From the NCBI GenBank assembly GCA_903934325.1, contig CAIZNH010000003.1, positions 1 to 34,911 of the forward strand: DNA of 34,911 nucleotides, given 5' to 3'. A program made the position numbers and the translations under genes. The notes under the pieces are model-generated. The model saw only the letters and a program-made list of their open reading frames with translations, was not told the DNA's origin and made no database searches. This DNA is from an uncultured Alphaproteobacteria bacterium (GTDB lineage: Bacteria; Pseudomonadota; Alphaproteobacteria; Sphingomonadales; Sphingomonadaceae). Shown here piece after piece: positions 1 through 7,765 of this stretch (positions within the stretch are counted from its first letter, which is position 1; each line of letters begins with the position of its first letter).

Positions 1-58
1 CGGCCACCATAACATAGTGGTACTATTGGTGGCCGGGTGGGGAGGCGGGGTGGGAGGT
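1..58. repeat. Edge palindrome, left copy (truncated by window start)
   Basis: Inverted arms 2-9 and 27-34 (8 bp) enclose a 4-nt bulge and a second stem (14-18 with 22-26, loop 19-21). The right flank (35-54) carries four G-runs of 3-4 bases with loops of 1, 4 and 1 nt, a canonical G-quadruplex pattern. The 37 bases 1-37 recur exactly at 34869-34905. Compared with the other copy, the right arm here is the reverse complement of 34846-34876 with three transitions, so the full element is probably a palindrome of about 75-80 bp with arms near 30 bp. Confidence 0.85.
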
Positions 59-63
59 CTGCC

Positions 64-79
64 GTTCGCGCCAGCGAAC
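64..79 (+). promoter_or_regulatory. Small hairpin upstream of the crotonase SD
   Basis: A 6-bp inverted repeat (64-69 with 74-79, 4-nt loop) lies 9 nt before the AAAGGAG ribosome-binding site at 89-95. It would form in the 5' leader. No function is known; it may simply be an mRNA stability structure. Confidence 0.35.
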
Positions 80-101
80 GCGCGAAACAAAGGAGTTTGT
101 G

Positions 102-884
102 ATGGAAGACGTGATCCTGCTTGAAGTCGCGGATGGTGTCGCCACCGTCGCCCTCAACCGTCCGCGGGCGATGAACGCATTGAACCGCGCCCTCAGGAAG
201 CGCCTTGCCGAGGTGATGCGCGCGGTTGATGCGGACGCAAACGTGCGCGCCGTCATCCTCACCGGCGCGGGCGAGCGGGCCTTCACCGCGGGCCTCGACC
301 TCAAGGAACTTGGCGGCGAGGAGGGCGCGCTGGGCAGCGCCAACGCCACTGATCCGGCCGACAATCCGGTGAAGGCCATCGAGCTTTGCCGCAAGCCCGT
401 GATCGGCGCGATCAATGGCGTGGCGATCACGGGCGGGTTCGAAGTCGCGCTCGCCTGCGATGTGCTGATCGCCAGCACCAATGCCCGCTTTGCCGACACC
501 CATGCGCGGGTCGGCATCGTGCCGGGCTGGGGCCTGTCGCAGAAACTCAGCCGCATGATCGGCATCAGCCGCGCGAAGGAACTGGCCTTCACCGGCAATT
601 TCCTCGACGCCGCCACCGCGCATGGCTGGGGGCTGGTGAACCACGTGGTCGCGCCGGACGAGCTGCTGCCGCTAGCGCGCAAGCTCGCAGGCGACATGGC
701 GGGGATCGATCCGGCATTCCTCGGCCTCTACAAACGGCTGATCGACGATGGCTATGCGCAAAACTTTGGCGAAGGGCTGGCGCTCGAAGCCGCCCGCTCC
801 AGCGCCGCCAATTCCGCCGTCGCCCCCGATGAGGTCGAAGCCCGCCGCGCAGCCGTGCAGGAGCGTGGCCGCACGCAAGGCTAG
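102..884 (+). CDS. Enoyl-CoA hydratase/isomerase (crotonase) family protein
   Basis: A 260-residue crotonase-fold protein, expected to act on an acyl-CoA thioester in the cytoplasm, probably in fatty-acid or related catabolism. The oxyanion-hole segment is FTAGLDLKEL (61-70). GVAITGGFEVALACD (106-120) carries the acidic residue E114, equivalent to Glu144 of rat enoyl-CoA hydratase. The second catalytic glutamate (Glu164) is replaced by H134 in FADTHARVGIVPGWG; that sequence is, to my knowledge, typical of a subfamily also found in actinobacteria. Hydratase activity is therefore uncertain and isomerase or another crotonase chemistry is possible. The ATG at 102 is preferred over GTG at 99 because AGGAG at 91-95 is 6 nt from it. 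It stands alone, downstream of the edge palindrome. Confidence 0.85.
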   Translation: MEDVILLEVADGVATVALNRPRAMNALNRALRKRLAEVMRAVDADANVRAVILTGAGERAFTAGLDLKELGGEEGALGSANATDPADNPVKAIELCRKPVIGAINGVAITGGFEVALACDVLIASTNARFADTHARVGIVPGWGLSQKLSRMIGISRAKELAFTGNFLDAATAHGWGLVNHVVAPDELLPLARKLAGDMAGIDPAFLGLYKRLIDDGYAQNFGEGLALEAARSSAANSAVAPDEVEARRAAVQERGRTQG

Positions 885-959
885 CCCGCGTCCGCCCACA
901 GTGGCGCTTGCCTTGCAGGAGGGGTATGCTGGTGCCGCCGGGGGGCAGGAGGACCAGCC

Positions 960-1334
960 ATGATCGATATCGAACGCATTGCTCCCGACGCCCACCAGTT
1001 CCTCGTCTATGGCGAGATCTCGCGGGACGACATCGCCGCCTTCATCGCCTTCGCCAAGGCGCAGGTCGAGACGGGGGAGCGCAGCCATGCGCTGTTCGAC
1101 CTCACGTCGCTGGCCGGCACGCCCCCGCTCTCGGCCATCACCCTCGAACTGGCCAACATGGGGACGCTGATGAAGTGGGTCTACCGGCTCGATCGCATCG
1201 CGGTGATCTCCGACGAGGCCTGGCTGCGCGCCGCTTCAAGAATCGAAAGCGCGCTACTGCCGGGTGTGAGCTACGCGGTCTATGATGCCGACGCGGCCGA
1301 CAAGGCGCGCGCCTGGGTGCTGGGCAAGGGCTAG
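960..1334 (+). CDS. SpoIIAA-like (STAS-related) protein
   Basis: A 124-residue soluble protein of the SpoIIAA-like family (DUF3478/STAS-like). The pattern of an N-terminal strand pair, a central FDLTSLAG-type strand, a WVYRLDRIAVISDEAWLR segment and the C-terminal DADAADKARAWVLGKG helix is characteristic. Family members are of poorly known role; a lipid-binding or regulatory function has been suggested for relatives. The start is supported by AGGAGG at 948-953, 6 nt before the ATG. It is convergent with tadA, with only 8 nt between the stops. Family assignment is by pattern recognition. Confidence 0.7.
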   Translation: MIDIERIAPDAHQFLVYGEISRDDIAAFIAFAKAQVETGERSHALFDLTSLAGTPPLSAITLELANMGTLMKWVYRLDRIAVISDEAWLRAASRIESALLPGVSYAVYDADAADKARAWVLGKG

Positions 1335-1342
1335 GCCGCCGC

Positions 1343-1798
1343 CTACCGCCGCTCGCGGAAGAACCCCTTGAGCATCGCCGCCGCCGCGGCCTCGCCGATG
1401 CCGGAATAGACTTCGGGGCGGTGGAGGGTCTGGGGCTGTTCGAACACCCTTGCGCCGTGTTCCACTGCGCCGCCCTTGGGGTCGCTGGCGGCGTAATAGA
1501 GCCGGGCGATGCGGGCATGGGCGATCGCGCCTGCACACATGGCGCAGGGCTCCAGCGTCACCCACAGCTCGCAGTCCGTCAGGCGTTCATCGCCCAATGC
1601 CTGCGCCGCGCGGCGAATCGCCATGATTTCGGCGTGGGCGGTGGGATCATGATCCGTGCGCGGGCTGTTATGCGCCTCGGCAATCACCACCCCGTCCTTG
1701 ACGATCACCGCGCCAATCGGCACTTCGCCGGCCTCGGCCGCCGCCTGCGCCGCCGCGAGCGCGCGTTGCATCGGCAGGGGGAGCGGCCAGTGGGTCAT
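1343..1798 (-). CDS. tadA: tRNA-specific adenosine deaminase TadA
   Basis: Deaminates adenosine 34 to inosine in the wobble position of tRNA-Arg(ACG), an essential zinc-dependent reaction. The 151-residue protein shows HAE (55-57) for the zinc-binding histidine and proton-shuttling glutamate, and PCAMC (84-88) giving the two zinc cysteines. Other family signatures are GEVPIGAVIV (24-33) and GGAVEHGARVF near the C-terminus. I chose ATG 1798; an in-frame TTG at 1834 would add 12 proline/arginine-rich residues absent from the family. No clear Shine-Dalgarno sequence precedes it. It is divergent from rpmB, whose promoter region lies in the 130-bp gap. Confidence 0.93.
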   Translation of the reverse strand: MTHWPLPLPMQRALAAAQAAAEAGEVPIGAVIVKDGVVIAEAHNSPRTDHDPTAHAEIMAIRRAAQALGDERLTDCELWVTLEPCAMCAGAIAHARIARLYYAASDPKGGAVEHGARVFEQPQTLHRPEVYSGIGEAAAAAMLKGFFRERR

Positions 1799-1839
1799 GT
1801 GCGCCGGGCTAGCCGGGGCGGGGCGCACGCGCAACTTGC

Positions 1840-1868
1840 TTGACGATTCGGCATCGCGCCGTTAAGCG
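1840..1868 (+). promoter_or_regulatory. Probable rpmB promoter
   Basis: A -35-like TTGACG (1840-1845) is followed after 17 nt by a weak -10 region (1863-1868). The arrangement GCTTGAC, 23 nt, then GCGCC...CACTT is repeated with identical spacing upstream of rplM, which supports it as a shared ribosomal-protein promoter. The -10 match is poor, so the exact hexamer is uncertain. Confidence 0.5.
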
Positions 1869-1881
1869 CGCCACTTTCCCT

Positions 1882-1901
1882 GTCCGGGCCCCTGTCCGGA
1901 C
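1882..1901 (+). promoter_or_regulatory. Leader hairpin of rpmB
   Basis: GTCCGG (1882-1887) and CCGGAC (1896-1901) form a 6-bp stem with an 8-nt loop in the 5' leader of rpmB. The same GTCCGG...CCGGAC pair occurs in the rplM leader, suggesting a shared leader element. Confidence 0.4.
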
Positions 1902-1928
1902 ACGATCCTTTACGAGAAGAGACACACC

Positions 1929-2216
1929 ATGTCGCGCATCTGCGAACTGACCGGCAAGGGCCGCCAGGTCGGCCACAATGTGAGCCACGCCAACAACAAG
2001 ACCAAGCGCGTCTTTCTGCCCAACCTGCAGAACGTGACGCTGCTGAGCGAGACCCTCGATCGCGGCTTCAAGTTCCGCGTGTCGACCCACGGCCTGCGCT
2101 CGGTGGAGCACAATGGCGGTCTCGACAACTGGCTGCTCAAGACCAACGACGAAAAGCTTTCGGCCAACGCGCTGAAGGTGAAGCGCGAGCTGGTGAAGGC
2201 CCGCGCCGCCGCATAA
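1929..2216 (+). CDS. rpmB: 50S ribosomal protein L28
   Basis: A 95-residue structural protein of the large ribosomal subunit. The N-terminus [11 protein letters not shown], the segment [17 protein letters not shown] and the later [18 protein letters not shown] are diagnostic of L28 in alphaproteobacteria, and the length is normal for the class (longer than the 78 residues of E. coli). It is a single-gene transcription unit, with its own promoter-like sequence, leader hairpin and a strong intrinsic terminator. The purine-rich GAGAAGAGA before the ATG is a modest ribosome-binding site. Confidence 0.97.
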   Translation: MSRICELTGKGRQVGHNVSHANNKTKRVFLPNLQNVTLLSETLDRGFKFRVSTHGLRSVEHNGGLDNWLLKTNDEKLSANALKVKRELVKARAAA

Positions 2217-2252
2217 TTCCCGCCGGTCCTTCGGGGCAGAGGCGAATCGATC

Positions 2253-2279
2253 AAGCGTCCGGATTTCCGGGCGCTTTTT
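2253..2279 (+). terminator. Intrinsic terminator of rpmB
   Basis: A 10-bp stem (2253-2262 with 2267-2276, one G-T wobble) with a 4-nt loop is followed by a run of T to 2279. It lies 36 nt after the rpmB stop and before the convergent phytase-like gene. Confidence 0.88.
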
Positions 2280-2295
2280 CGTTATGGGGGTGGGT

Positions 2296-3286
2296 TCAGA
2301 ACCCTCCCCAAGCGAATCGCAGCAGCACGCTCTTCTGGAACACCGAGAAGTTGTCGTCCGCGATCACCCAGATCGCGCCGCGTAAGGGGTGGGCCGCGTC
2401 CGGCACAAAGGCGATGCCTTCGAAATTGTCGGCAAACACCCCGCCCGTCATGCGCTGGATCACTTGGCCCTGCCATTCTCCGTCCGGCCGGATCAGACGC
2501 GGATCGGCGATTGCGATGGCGGTGTCGAATGTCGCATCGGGCAGGGTGTAGCGCACCCGCCGCAGCAGGATCAGCACGCGCCCGCCCGGCACCTCAGTCA
2601 TATCGACCGGATCGTAATTCGCCGGGGCGCGGAAGCGGAACCGCTGCGCTGTCACCGGCTCGGCCGGATCGCGCGGGAACAGCAGGCCCTCGTGGACCGT
2701 GTCGCTGCCATCCAGCGGCCCTTCGGCAATCATGATGAAGCGCCCGTCCGCAAGCCGCGCCATTGTCTCGGGGCCGCTATTCTCGCTCCAGCGGTCGATT
2801 TCGGGGGGGCGGGCGGATGGTGCGCGTGCCATCACCCGCCCAGCGGAAGACGACATTCTCGCGCTCGAACCCGCCCCACAGCGTGCCGCTTGCCGGATCG
2901 CGGGCGAGCGATTCGAGATCGAGCACCTCCTCGCGCCCCTGCAAGCGTTCGCCGACGAAGCGGAAACTGCCCGGCACGGCGCGGGGGGTGGGGCCGGTGA
3001 GATCGAGATCGAGCAGCCAGCCGCGATCGCTGCCCGCAATCAGATGCCGAGGCCCCGCCGCCGCCAGTGCGGAGAAGCCGCCGAACCAGCCATGGGGCGA
3101 GGACAGCTCCCATACGCCCGAAAGGCTGAGCTTGCCCGCCACGCCCGCCCGCTCGGCCAGCGGGGTGACGCGCACCACGGCCACATCCTCGCGCAGGCCG
3201 GTGGGGGTGCGCCAGACGAGCCCCGGGGCCAGCCCCAGCGCCACCGCGAACAGCAGCGCGATGCGCCAGAGGTTTGCGCGGCTCAC
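2296..3286 (-). pseudogene. Esterase-like activity of phytase family protein, frameshifted
   Basis: Two minus-strand reading frames join into one protein of the phytase-like esterase family (PF13449). The N-terminal part (3286 to about 2810) starts with a signal-anchor NLWRIALLFAVALGLAPGLVW and holds the conserved SLSGVWELSSPHGWFGGFSAL and GSDRGWLLDLDL. The C-terminal part (about 2805 to 2296) holds LADGRFIMIAEGP, DMTEVPGGRVLILLRR and DNFEGIAFVPD. The frames meet at a run of seven G (2803-2809). Removing one base gives a continuous 329-residue protein, and the total length of 991 nt is one more than a multiple of three. The start is taken as GTG 3286, 8 nt after the DUF2093 stop; it lacks a clear SD. 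The shift may be a homopolymer sequencing error, a recent null mutation or a slippage site. Confidence 0.8.
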
Positions 3287-3294
3287 GCGGGAAA

Positions 3295-3504
3295 TCAGGC
3301 GGGATCGAGGCCCAGCAGGCGCCGCGTCGCGATCTCGCACGAGGCATAGGCCTCCTGCCGCTCGGCGCTCCAGTAGCGCAGTTCCGCAAGCGGGATCGCC
3401 TCGCTCGTCACCGCGCACAGCACATGGGTGCCCGGGCGCAGCACCCGGAAGCTGGAGGGGCCGTAATAGAGCCGGGCGGGATTGTCGGCGGAAGACATCA
3501 GCAT
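3295..3504 (-). CDS. DUF2093 domain-containing protein
   Basis: A 69-residue protein matching the DUF2093 pattern: RLYYGPSSFRVLRPGTHVLCAVTS, then IPLAELRYWSAERQEAYAS. The family is restricted to alphaproteobacteria and has no known biochemical function; one cysteine (C29) is in the conserved VLCAVT. It sits 24 nt after xseA and 8 nt before the phytase-like gene, so the three probably share a transcript. An ATG two codons downstream (3498) is an equally possible start; neither has a good SD. Confidence 0.85.
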   Translation of the reverse strand: MLMSSADNPARLYYGPSSFRVLRPGTHVLCAVTSEAIPLAELRYWSAERQEAYASCEIATRRLLGLDPA

Positions 3505-3528
3505 GGCGGCCCAGATAGCACCGCTGGC

Positions 3529-5007
3529 CTAACCGAACAAATCATCTTGTTGAACGCCGGACGAAGGGCGCTTGGGGGCGGGGGCAGGGCGCGGTTTGGC
3601 CGGAGCTGGGGCAGGGGCGCTGCCCGCGGGGACGGCATCCATCGTCCCGTCGCGCCATTGCAGCACCAGCGCCGCCTCGCCCGCCGCCTCGGCGCGGGTA
3701 GTGAGCGCCTTGCCCTCGGCCGTGCGGATGATCGCATAGCCGCGCTCCAGCGGCTTTTCGGGGTGAAGCTGGCTCATCACACGGGTCAGCGCGGCGAGCC
3801 GGTCCGCACCTTGCCGCAAGGGCCGTTCGACCAGCGCCGGACTGAGGCGCGCGCGGTCCAGCCGCCGCTGCGCCTCGGCGGCCGAGCGCGTCAGCAACGC
3901 GGGCGAGAGCCGGGCCGCCGCCCCCGCCAGCCGCTCGCGCCCCTTGGCAGAACGATCGCCGAGAGCACGGCGCAGGCGTTCGCCCAGATCGTCCAGGCGC
4001 TGGGTCTGGGGGGCGAGCAGGTTCTCCGGACGCGGCATCAGCCGCACCCGCGCCGCCAGCCGCTCGCGCCCGAGTTCCAGCGGGCGGTAGACCGCACGGC
4101 GCTGGCGGGCGGCGAGATCGGACAGGGTGAAGGCCAGATCGGCGCGTACCGGTACCGCCATCTCCGCCGCCGCCGTGGGCGTGGGCGCACGGCGATCGGC
4201 GGCAAAATCGGCGAGCGTGGTGTCGGTCTCGTGGCCCACCGCGCTGATCACGGGGATCGAGCACTCCGCGATGGCGCGCACCACGACTTCCTCGTTGAAG
4301 CTCCACAGGTCCTCGATCGACCCGCCCCCGCGCGCGACGATCACTACATCGGGTCGCGGCACCGGGCCGCCCGGTTCGATGGCGGAAAATCCGCGCACGG
4401 CGGCGGCCACCTGCTCTGCCGCGCCCTGCCCCTGCACCAGCACCGGCCAGACGAGCACATGCGAAGGGAAGCGGTCAGCGAGGCGGTGGAGAATGTCGCG
4501 GATCACCGCGCCCGTAGGCGAAGTCACCACGCCGATCACCTGCGGCAGGAAGGGCAGGCGGCGCTTGCGGCGCTCGTCGAACAACCCCTCGGCTGCCAGC
4601 CTAGCGCGGGTCTTCTCCAGCAGCGCCAGCAGCGCGCCCTCGCCCGCCAGCTCCATGGAATCGATCACGATCTGGTACTTGGATCGGCCCGGATAGGTGG
4701 TGAGCTTGCCGGTGGCGATCACCTCCAACCCGTCTTCGGCGCGGAAATTGAGGCGCTGGGCATTGCCCTTCCACATCACCCCGTCGATCAGCGCGCCCTC
4801 ATCCTTCAGCGCGCAGTAGAAATGGCCCGAAGCGGCGCGTTTCACCCCCGAGAGTTCACCCCGCAGCCGCACGAAGCCGAAGCGATCCTCGACCGTGCGT
4901 TTGAGCAGCGCGGATATTTCGCTGATGGTGAGGGGCTGCGCATTGTCGCCCTGCCGCTCACGCGCTACCAGCCCGGCATCATTATCGGTGTTGGGCGGAG
5001 TAGCCAT
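3529..5007 (-). CDS. xseA: Exodeoxyribonuclease VII large subunit
   Basis: The large subunit of the bidirectional single-strand DNA exonuclease VII, acting with XseB (not in this window) in mismatch repair and DNA processing. The 492-residue protein has an N-terminal OB fold (about 25-120, with [25 protein letters not shown] type sequence), then the catalytic domain with [39 protein letters not shown] and [27 protein letters not shown], then a long alpha-helical arm and a C-terminal [12 protein letters not shown] domain. The proline/alanine-rich tail ending DDLFG is a common alphaproteobacterial feature. ATG 5007 has AGGA about 6 nt upstream. Its start codon overlaps that of purD on the other strand. 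Confidence 0.95.
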   Translation of the reverse strand: MATPPNTDNDAGLVARERQGDNAQPLTISEISALLKRTVEDRFGFVRLRGELSGVKRAASGHFYCALKDEGALIDGVMWKGNAQRLNFRAEDGLEVIATGKLTTYPGRSKYQIVIDSMELAGEGALLALLEKTRARLAAEGLFDERRKRRLPFLPQVIGVVTSPTGAVIRDILHRLADRFPSHVLVWPVLVQGQGAAEQVAAAVRGFSAIEPGGPVPRPDVVIVARGGGSIEDLWSFNEEVVVRAIAECSIPVISAVGHETDTTLADFAADRRAPTPTAAAEMAVPVRADLAFTLSDLAARQRRAVYRPLELGRERLAARVRLMPRPENLLAPQTQRLDDLGERLRRALGDRSAKGRERLAGAAARLSPALLTRSAAEAQRRLDRARLSPALVERPLRQGADRLAALTRVMSQLHPEKPLERGYAIIRTAEGKALTTRAEAAGEAALVLQWRDGTMDAVPAGSAPAPAPAKPRPAPAPKRPSSGVQQDDLFG

Positions 5008-6298
5008 GAATATCCTGCTTCTGGGTTCGGGAGGCCGCGAACATGCGCTGGCATGGAAGCTGGCGCAATCCCCTGCCTGCACACGCCTTTACGCCGCCCC
5101 CGGAAATCCCGGCATTGCCGAGGAGGCGGAATGCGTGGCGCTGGACGTGACGGATCATGCGGCGGTGATCGGCTTCTGTGCGGACAAGGCGATCGACCTC
5201 GTCGTCGTCGGCCCCGAAGCGCCGCTGGTGGACGGGCTGTCGGATGCCTTGCGCGCCGCAGGCGTGCCGGTGTTCGGCCCCTCGCAAGCCGCCGCCCAGC
5301 TCGAAGGATCCAAGGGTTTCACCAAGGACCTGTGCCAGCGTGCGGGCATCCCCACCGCTGGCTATGTGCGCACCTCCAGCCTTGAGGAGGCCCGCGCCGC
5401 CCTCGCCCGCTTTGCCGCGCCTTACGTGCTTAAGGCCGATGGGCTCGCGGCCGGCAAGGGCGTGGTGATCGCCGAGACCCCCGCCGATGCCGAGGAAACG
5501 CTCGCCGACATGTTCGGCGGCGGCTTCGGCGGGGCAGGCGCGCAGGTGGTGATCGAGGAGTTCATGGAAGGCGAGGAGGCAAGCTTCTTCGCCCTCACCG
5601 ATGGCACCGCGATTGTCCCCTTCGGCTCGGCGCAGGATCACAAGCGCGTGGGCGACGGCGACACCGGCCCCAACACCGGCGGCATGGGGGCCTATTCCCC
5701 CGCCCCGGTGCTCACGGCGGAATTGCAGGCCCGCGTGATGGCCGAGATCATCGAGCCCACGGTGCGCACCATGCGCGAAGAGGGGAACCCCTATCAGGGT
5801 GTGCTCTTCGCCGGACTGATGCTGACGGCGCAAGGCCCCAAGTTGATCGAATACAACGCCCGCTTCGGCGATCCTGAATGCCAGGTGCTGATGATGCGAT
5901 TGGAGAGCGATCTGGTGAGCATCATGCTCGCCTGCGCGACCGGAACGCTGGAAGGCACCGCAGTCGCCCTGCGCGAGGAGACTGCGCTCACCGTGGTAAT
6001 GGCCGCCAAGGGCTACCCCGGCACGCCGGAAAAGGGCGGCGCGATTGATCTGTCAGGCGTGGCATCGGGCGCAGCCAATATCTTCCACGCCGGAACCGCG
6101 CTGAAGGACGGCGCGCTGGTGGCGAATGGCGGCCGCGTGCTCGCCGTCACCGCGATGGGCGCGAGCGTGACCGAGGCGCAGGCCAAAGCCTATGCCGCGG
6201 TCGATGCGATCCGATTCCCCTCGGGCTTCTGCCGCCGCGATATCGGCCATAGGGAAATAGCGCGCGAAGTCGCGCGGGAAGCCCAAGCACAAATTTGA
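5006..6298 (+). CDS. purD: Phosphoribosylamine--glycine ligase (GARS)
   Basis: Catalyses ATP-dependent ligation of glycine to phosphoribosylamine, the second step of de novo purine synthesis. The 430-residue ATP-grasp protein begins with the standard [18 protein letters not shown] and contains the family signatures [63 protein letters not shown] and [18 protein letters not shown] lies 6 nt before the ATG, inside the xseA coding region. It is a separate unit from the downstream cytochrome gene, which begins 44 nt later. Confidence 0.97.
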   Translation: MNILLLGSGGREHALAWKLAQSPACTRLYAAPGNPGIAEEAECVALDVTDHAAVIGFCADKAIDLVVVGPEAPLVDGLSDALRAAGVPVFGPSQAAAQLEGSKGFTKDLCQRAGIPTAGYVRTSSLEEARAALARFAAPYVLKADGLAAGKGVVIAETPADAEETLADMFGGGFGGAGAQVVIEEFMEGEEASFFALTDGTAIVPFGSAQDHKRVGDGDTGPNTGGMGAYSPAPVLTAELQARVMAEIIEPTVRTMREEGNPYQGVLFAGLMLTAQGPKLIEYNARFGDPECQVLMMRLESDLVSIMLACATGTLEGTAVALREETALTVVMAAKGYPGTPEKGGAIDLSGVASGAANIFHAGTALKDGALVANGGRVLAVTAMGASVTEAQAKAYAAVDAIRFPSGFCRRDIGHREIAREVAREAQAQI

Positions 6299-6342
6299 TC
6301 CCGATCAAGGAATGCGGCGCGGATAGAGAGGATAAGACCAGC

Positions 6343-6726
6343 ATGACCCACCACCTCAAGCTCCTCGCCCCGCTCGCCCTCATGGCGCTTGCCGCCTGCC
6401 AGACCGCTGCACCTGCTGACGCCCCGCCGATGGTGGGCAAGCCCACCTCGCCCTCGGCTGACACCCGTGCCCCGGCCTTTGTCGAGGCGGCCTGCGGGGG
6501 GTGCCATGCGGTCGAACCGCCGTTCCTCTCGCCCAATCCGGCCGTGCCCAGCTTCGCCGCGATCGCCAACCGGCGCGGCCTCTCCGAAAAGTCGCTCGCC
6601 GACTGGCTGGCCGAGGCGCACAACTATCCCGAGGACATGGACTTCACCCTCACCCGCCCCCAGATCGACCAGATCGCGGCCTATATGGTGACCCTGCGCA
6701 AGGCCGGATACGTCCCCGAGCCCTGA
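6343..6726 (+). CDS. Small lipoprotein c-type cytochrome
   Basis: A 127-residue exported electron carrier. The N-terminus is a lipoprotein signal peptide with lipobox LAAC (C19), so the protein is probably tethered to a periplasm-facing membrane. Residues 51-55 are CGGCH, the covalent heme c attachment motif with H55 as proximal ligand; M99 in PEDMDF is the likely distal ligand. The C-terminal helix LTRPQIDQIAAYMVTLR is typical of class I cytochromes c. I chose the ATG at 6343, which begins the signal peptide; an upstream in-frame start would add 16 charged residues. The redox partner is not evident from the neighbours. Confidence 0.85.
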   Translation: MTHHLKLLAPLALMALAACQTAAPADAPPMVGKPTSPSADTRAPAFVEAACGGCHAVEPPFLSPNPAVPSFAAIANRRGLSEKSLADWLAEAHNYPEDMDFTLTRPQIDQIAAYMVTLRKAGYVPEP

Positions 6727-6807
6727 GGCGCGCCCCACGCCGATTTGCCGGAGCGCGGCATGGCGTGCTACGCCTGCTCCCGGTCGCATGCGAGAGGGGG
6801 GTTCTCG

Positions 6808-7626
6808 ATGCTATATCGTCAGGCACCATATTGGGTGGGCTTCGTGCTGCTGGTCATCATGGCCGGCTTCTGGGCGAGCTATTTCGGCGCGAGCGGCCCC
6901 GTTCCGCTGGCCTTCCACGTTCACGCGATCTCGTCGATGACATGGCTGGTGCTGCTGATCGTCCAGCAGGTGACGATCCAGCGCCGCGCCAACGAGCTGC
7001 ACCGCTGGCTCGGGCGGGCAAGTTTCGTACTATTTCCCTTCCTGATCTTGGGCTTCGTGATGATCATCAACATCACCGCCGAAAGCTACACGGCGGGCGG
7101 CAATCCGGTGGCTAGCCAGATCGGCCCGTCCTTTGGGATCGGCATGGGGATCGCCATCGCGGCCTATCTCACGCTGTTCTATCTGGCGCTGAAGCACCGC
7201 CGCAATGTGAAGCTCCACGCGGGCTACATGCTGGCGACGCCGCTGATCCTGTTCGAAAGCCCGTTCAGCCGGGTGATGGACATGTATCTGCCGTGGATGA
7301 ATGTGATCGGGAGCGAATTTCCCCAAGCGATCCTCGATACGATCACGATCAGCGATGCGATGGTGGCAGGCTTCGCGCTGTGGCTGTGGGCGCGCAACCG
7401 CAAGCACGGCGCGCCGTGGCTGATCGCGGCAGGTTTTGCGGCGCTTCAGGGCGTGGTGATGTGGTTTGCGCCCTTCATCCCCGCGATCACCGCAGGCTTT
7501 GCCGCCTATGCGGCCATCCCGCCGGGGGTGACGCTGGCGCTGGGCATCGTCGCAGGCGGCGCGGCAGCATGGTTCGGCTGGCAGGCGGGCAAGCCGGAGC
7601 GCAGACCCCAAGCGCAGATCGCTTAG
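6808..7626 (+). CDS. Multi-pass inner-membrane protein of unknown function
   Basis: A 272-residue hydrophobic protein with about seven predicted membrane segments (for example 8-28, 40-60, 75-92, 110-130, 140-160, 190-210 and 215-260). Conserved-looking histidines occur in FHVHAISSMTWL, ANELHRWLGRAS and VKLHAGYM, which lie near membrane boundaries and resemble heme- or quinone-handling membrane families such as DUF2306; that resemblance is only suggestive. GAGGGGGG 10-17 nt before the ATG is the likely ribosome-binding region, which decides the start at 6808. It lies 81 nt after the cytochrome gene, so a functional link to electron transport is possible but not shown. Confidence 0.65.
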   Translation: MLYRQAPYWVGFVLLVIMAGFWASYFGASGPVPLAFHVHAISSMTWLVLLIVQQVTIQRRANELHRWLGRASFVLFPFLILGFVMIINITAESYTAGGNPVASQIGPSFGIGMGIAIAAYLTLFYLALKHRRNVKLHAGYMLATPLILFESPFSRVMDMYLPWMNVIGSEFPQAILDTITISDAMVAGFALWLWARNRKHGAPWLIAAGFAALQGVVMWFAPFIPAITAGFAAYAAIPPGVTLALGIVAGGAAAWFGWQAGKPERRPQAQIA

Positions 7627-7659
7627 CCCGTCGCGGGTGGGTCACATGTGGCGTTAATC

Positions 7660-7757
7660 GGCTGCAAAGCAGCCGCGAGCGCACGTGCGCGAGCCGCAGG
7701 TGCTCTGGAGCGAAGCGGAGGAAGCAGCACCGAGGACGTGCCCGCGGAGGCGGGCAC
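7660..7757. repeat. Cluster of four intergenic palindromes
   Basis: In the 139-bp gap between the convergent membrane-protein and PfkB genes there are four inverted repeats: 7660-7665/7669-7674 (6 bp, 3-nt loop), a perfect 12-bp palindrome 7679-7690, 7699-7704/7726-7731 (6 bp, longer loop), and 7738-7745/7750-7757 (8 bp, 4-nt loop). None is followed by a T-run on either strand, so these are not standard terminators. The arrangement suggests a composite REP-like element. Confidence 0.6.
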
Positions 7758-7765
7758 GCAAAACA

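Noticed and set aside
1799..1834. Longer tadA beginning at TTG 1834
   Set aside because: The extra 12 residues are proline/arginine-rich, unlike the family, and TTG is rare as a start.
3274..5385. A 703-codon open frame on the + strand
   Set aside because: It is antisense to xseA and runs into purD in the wrong frame; no domain is visible.
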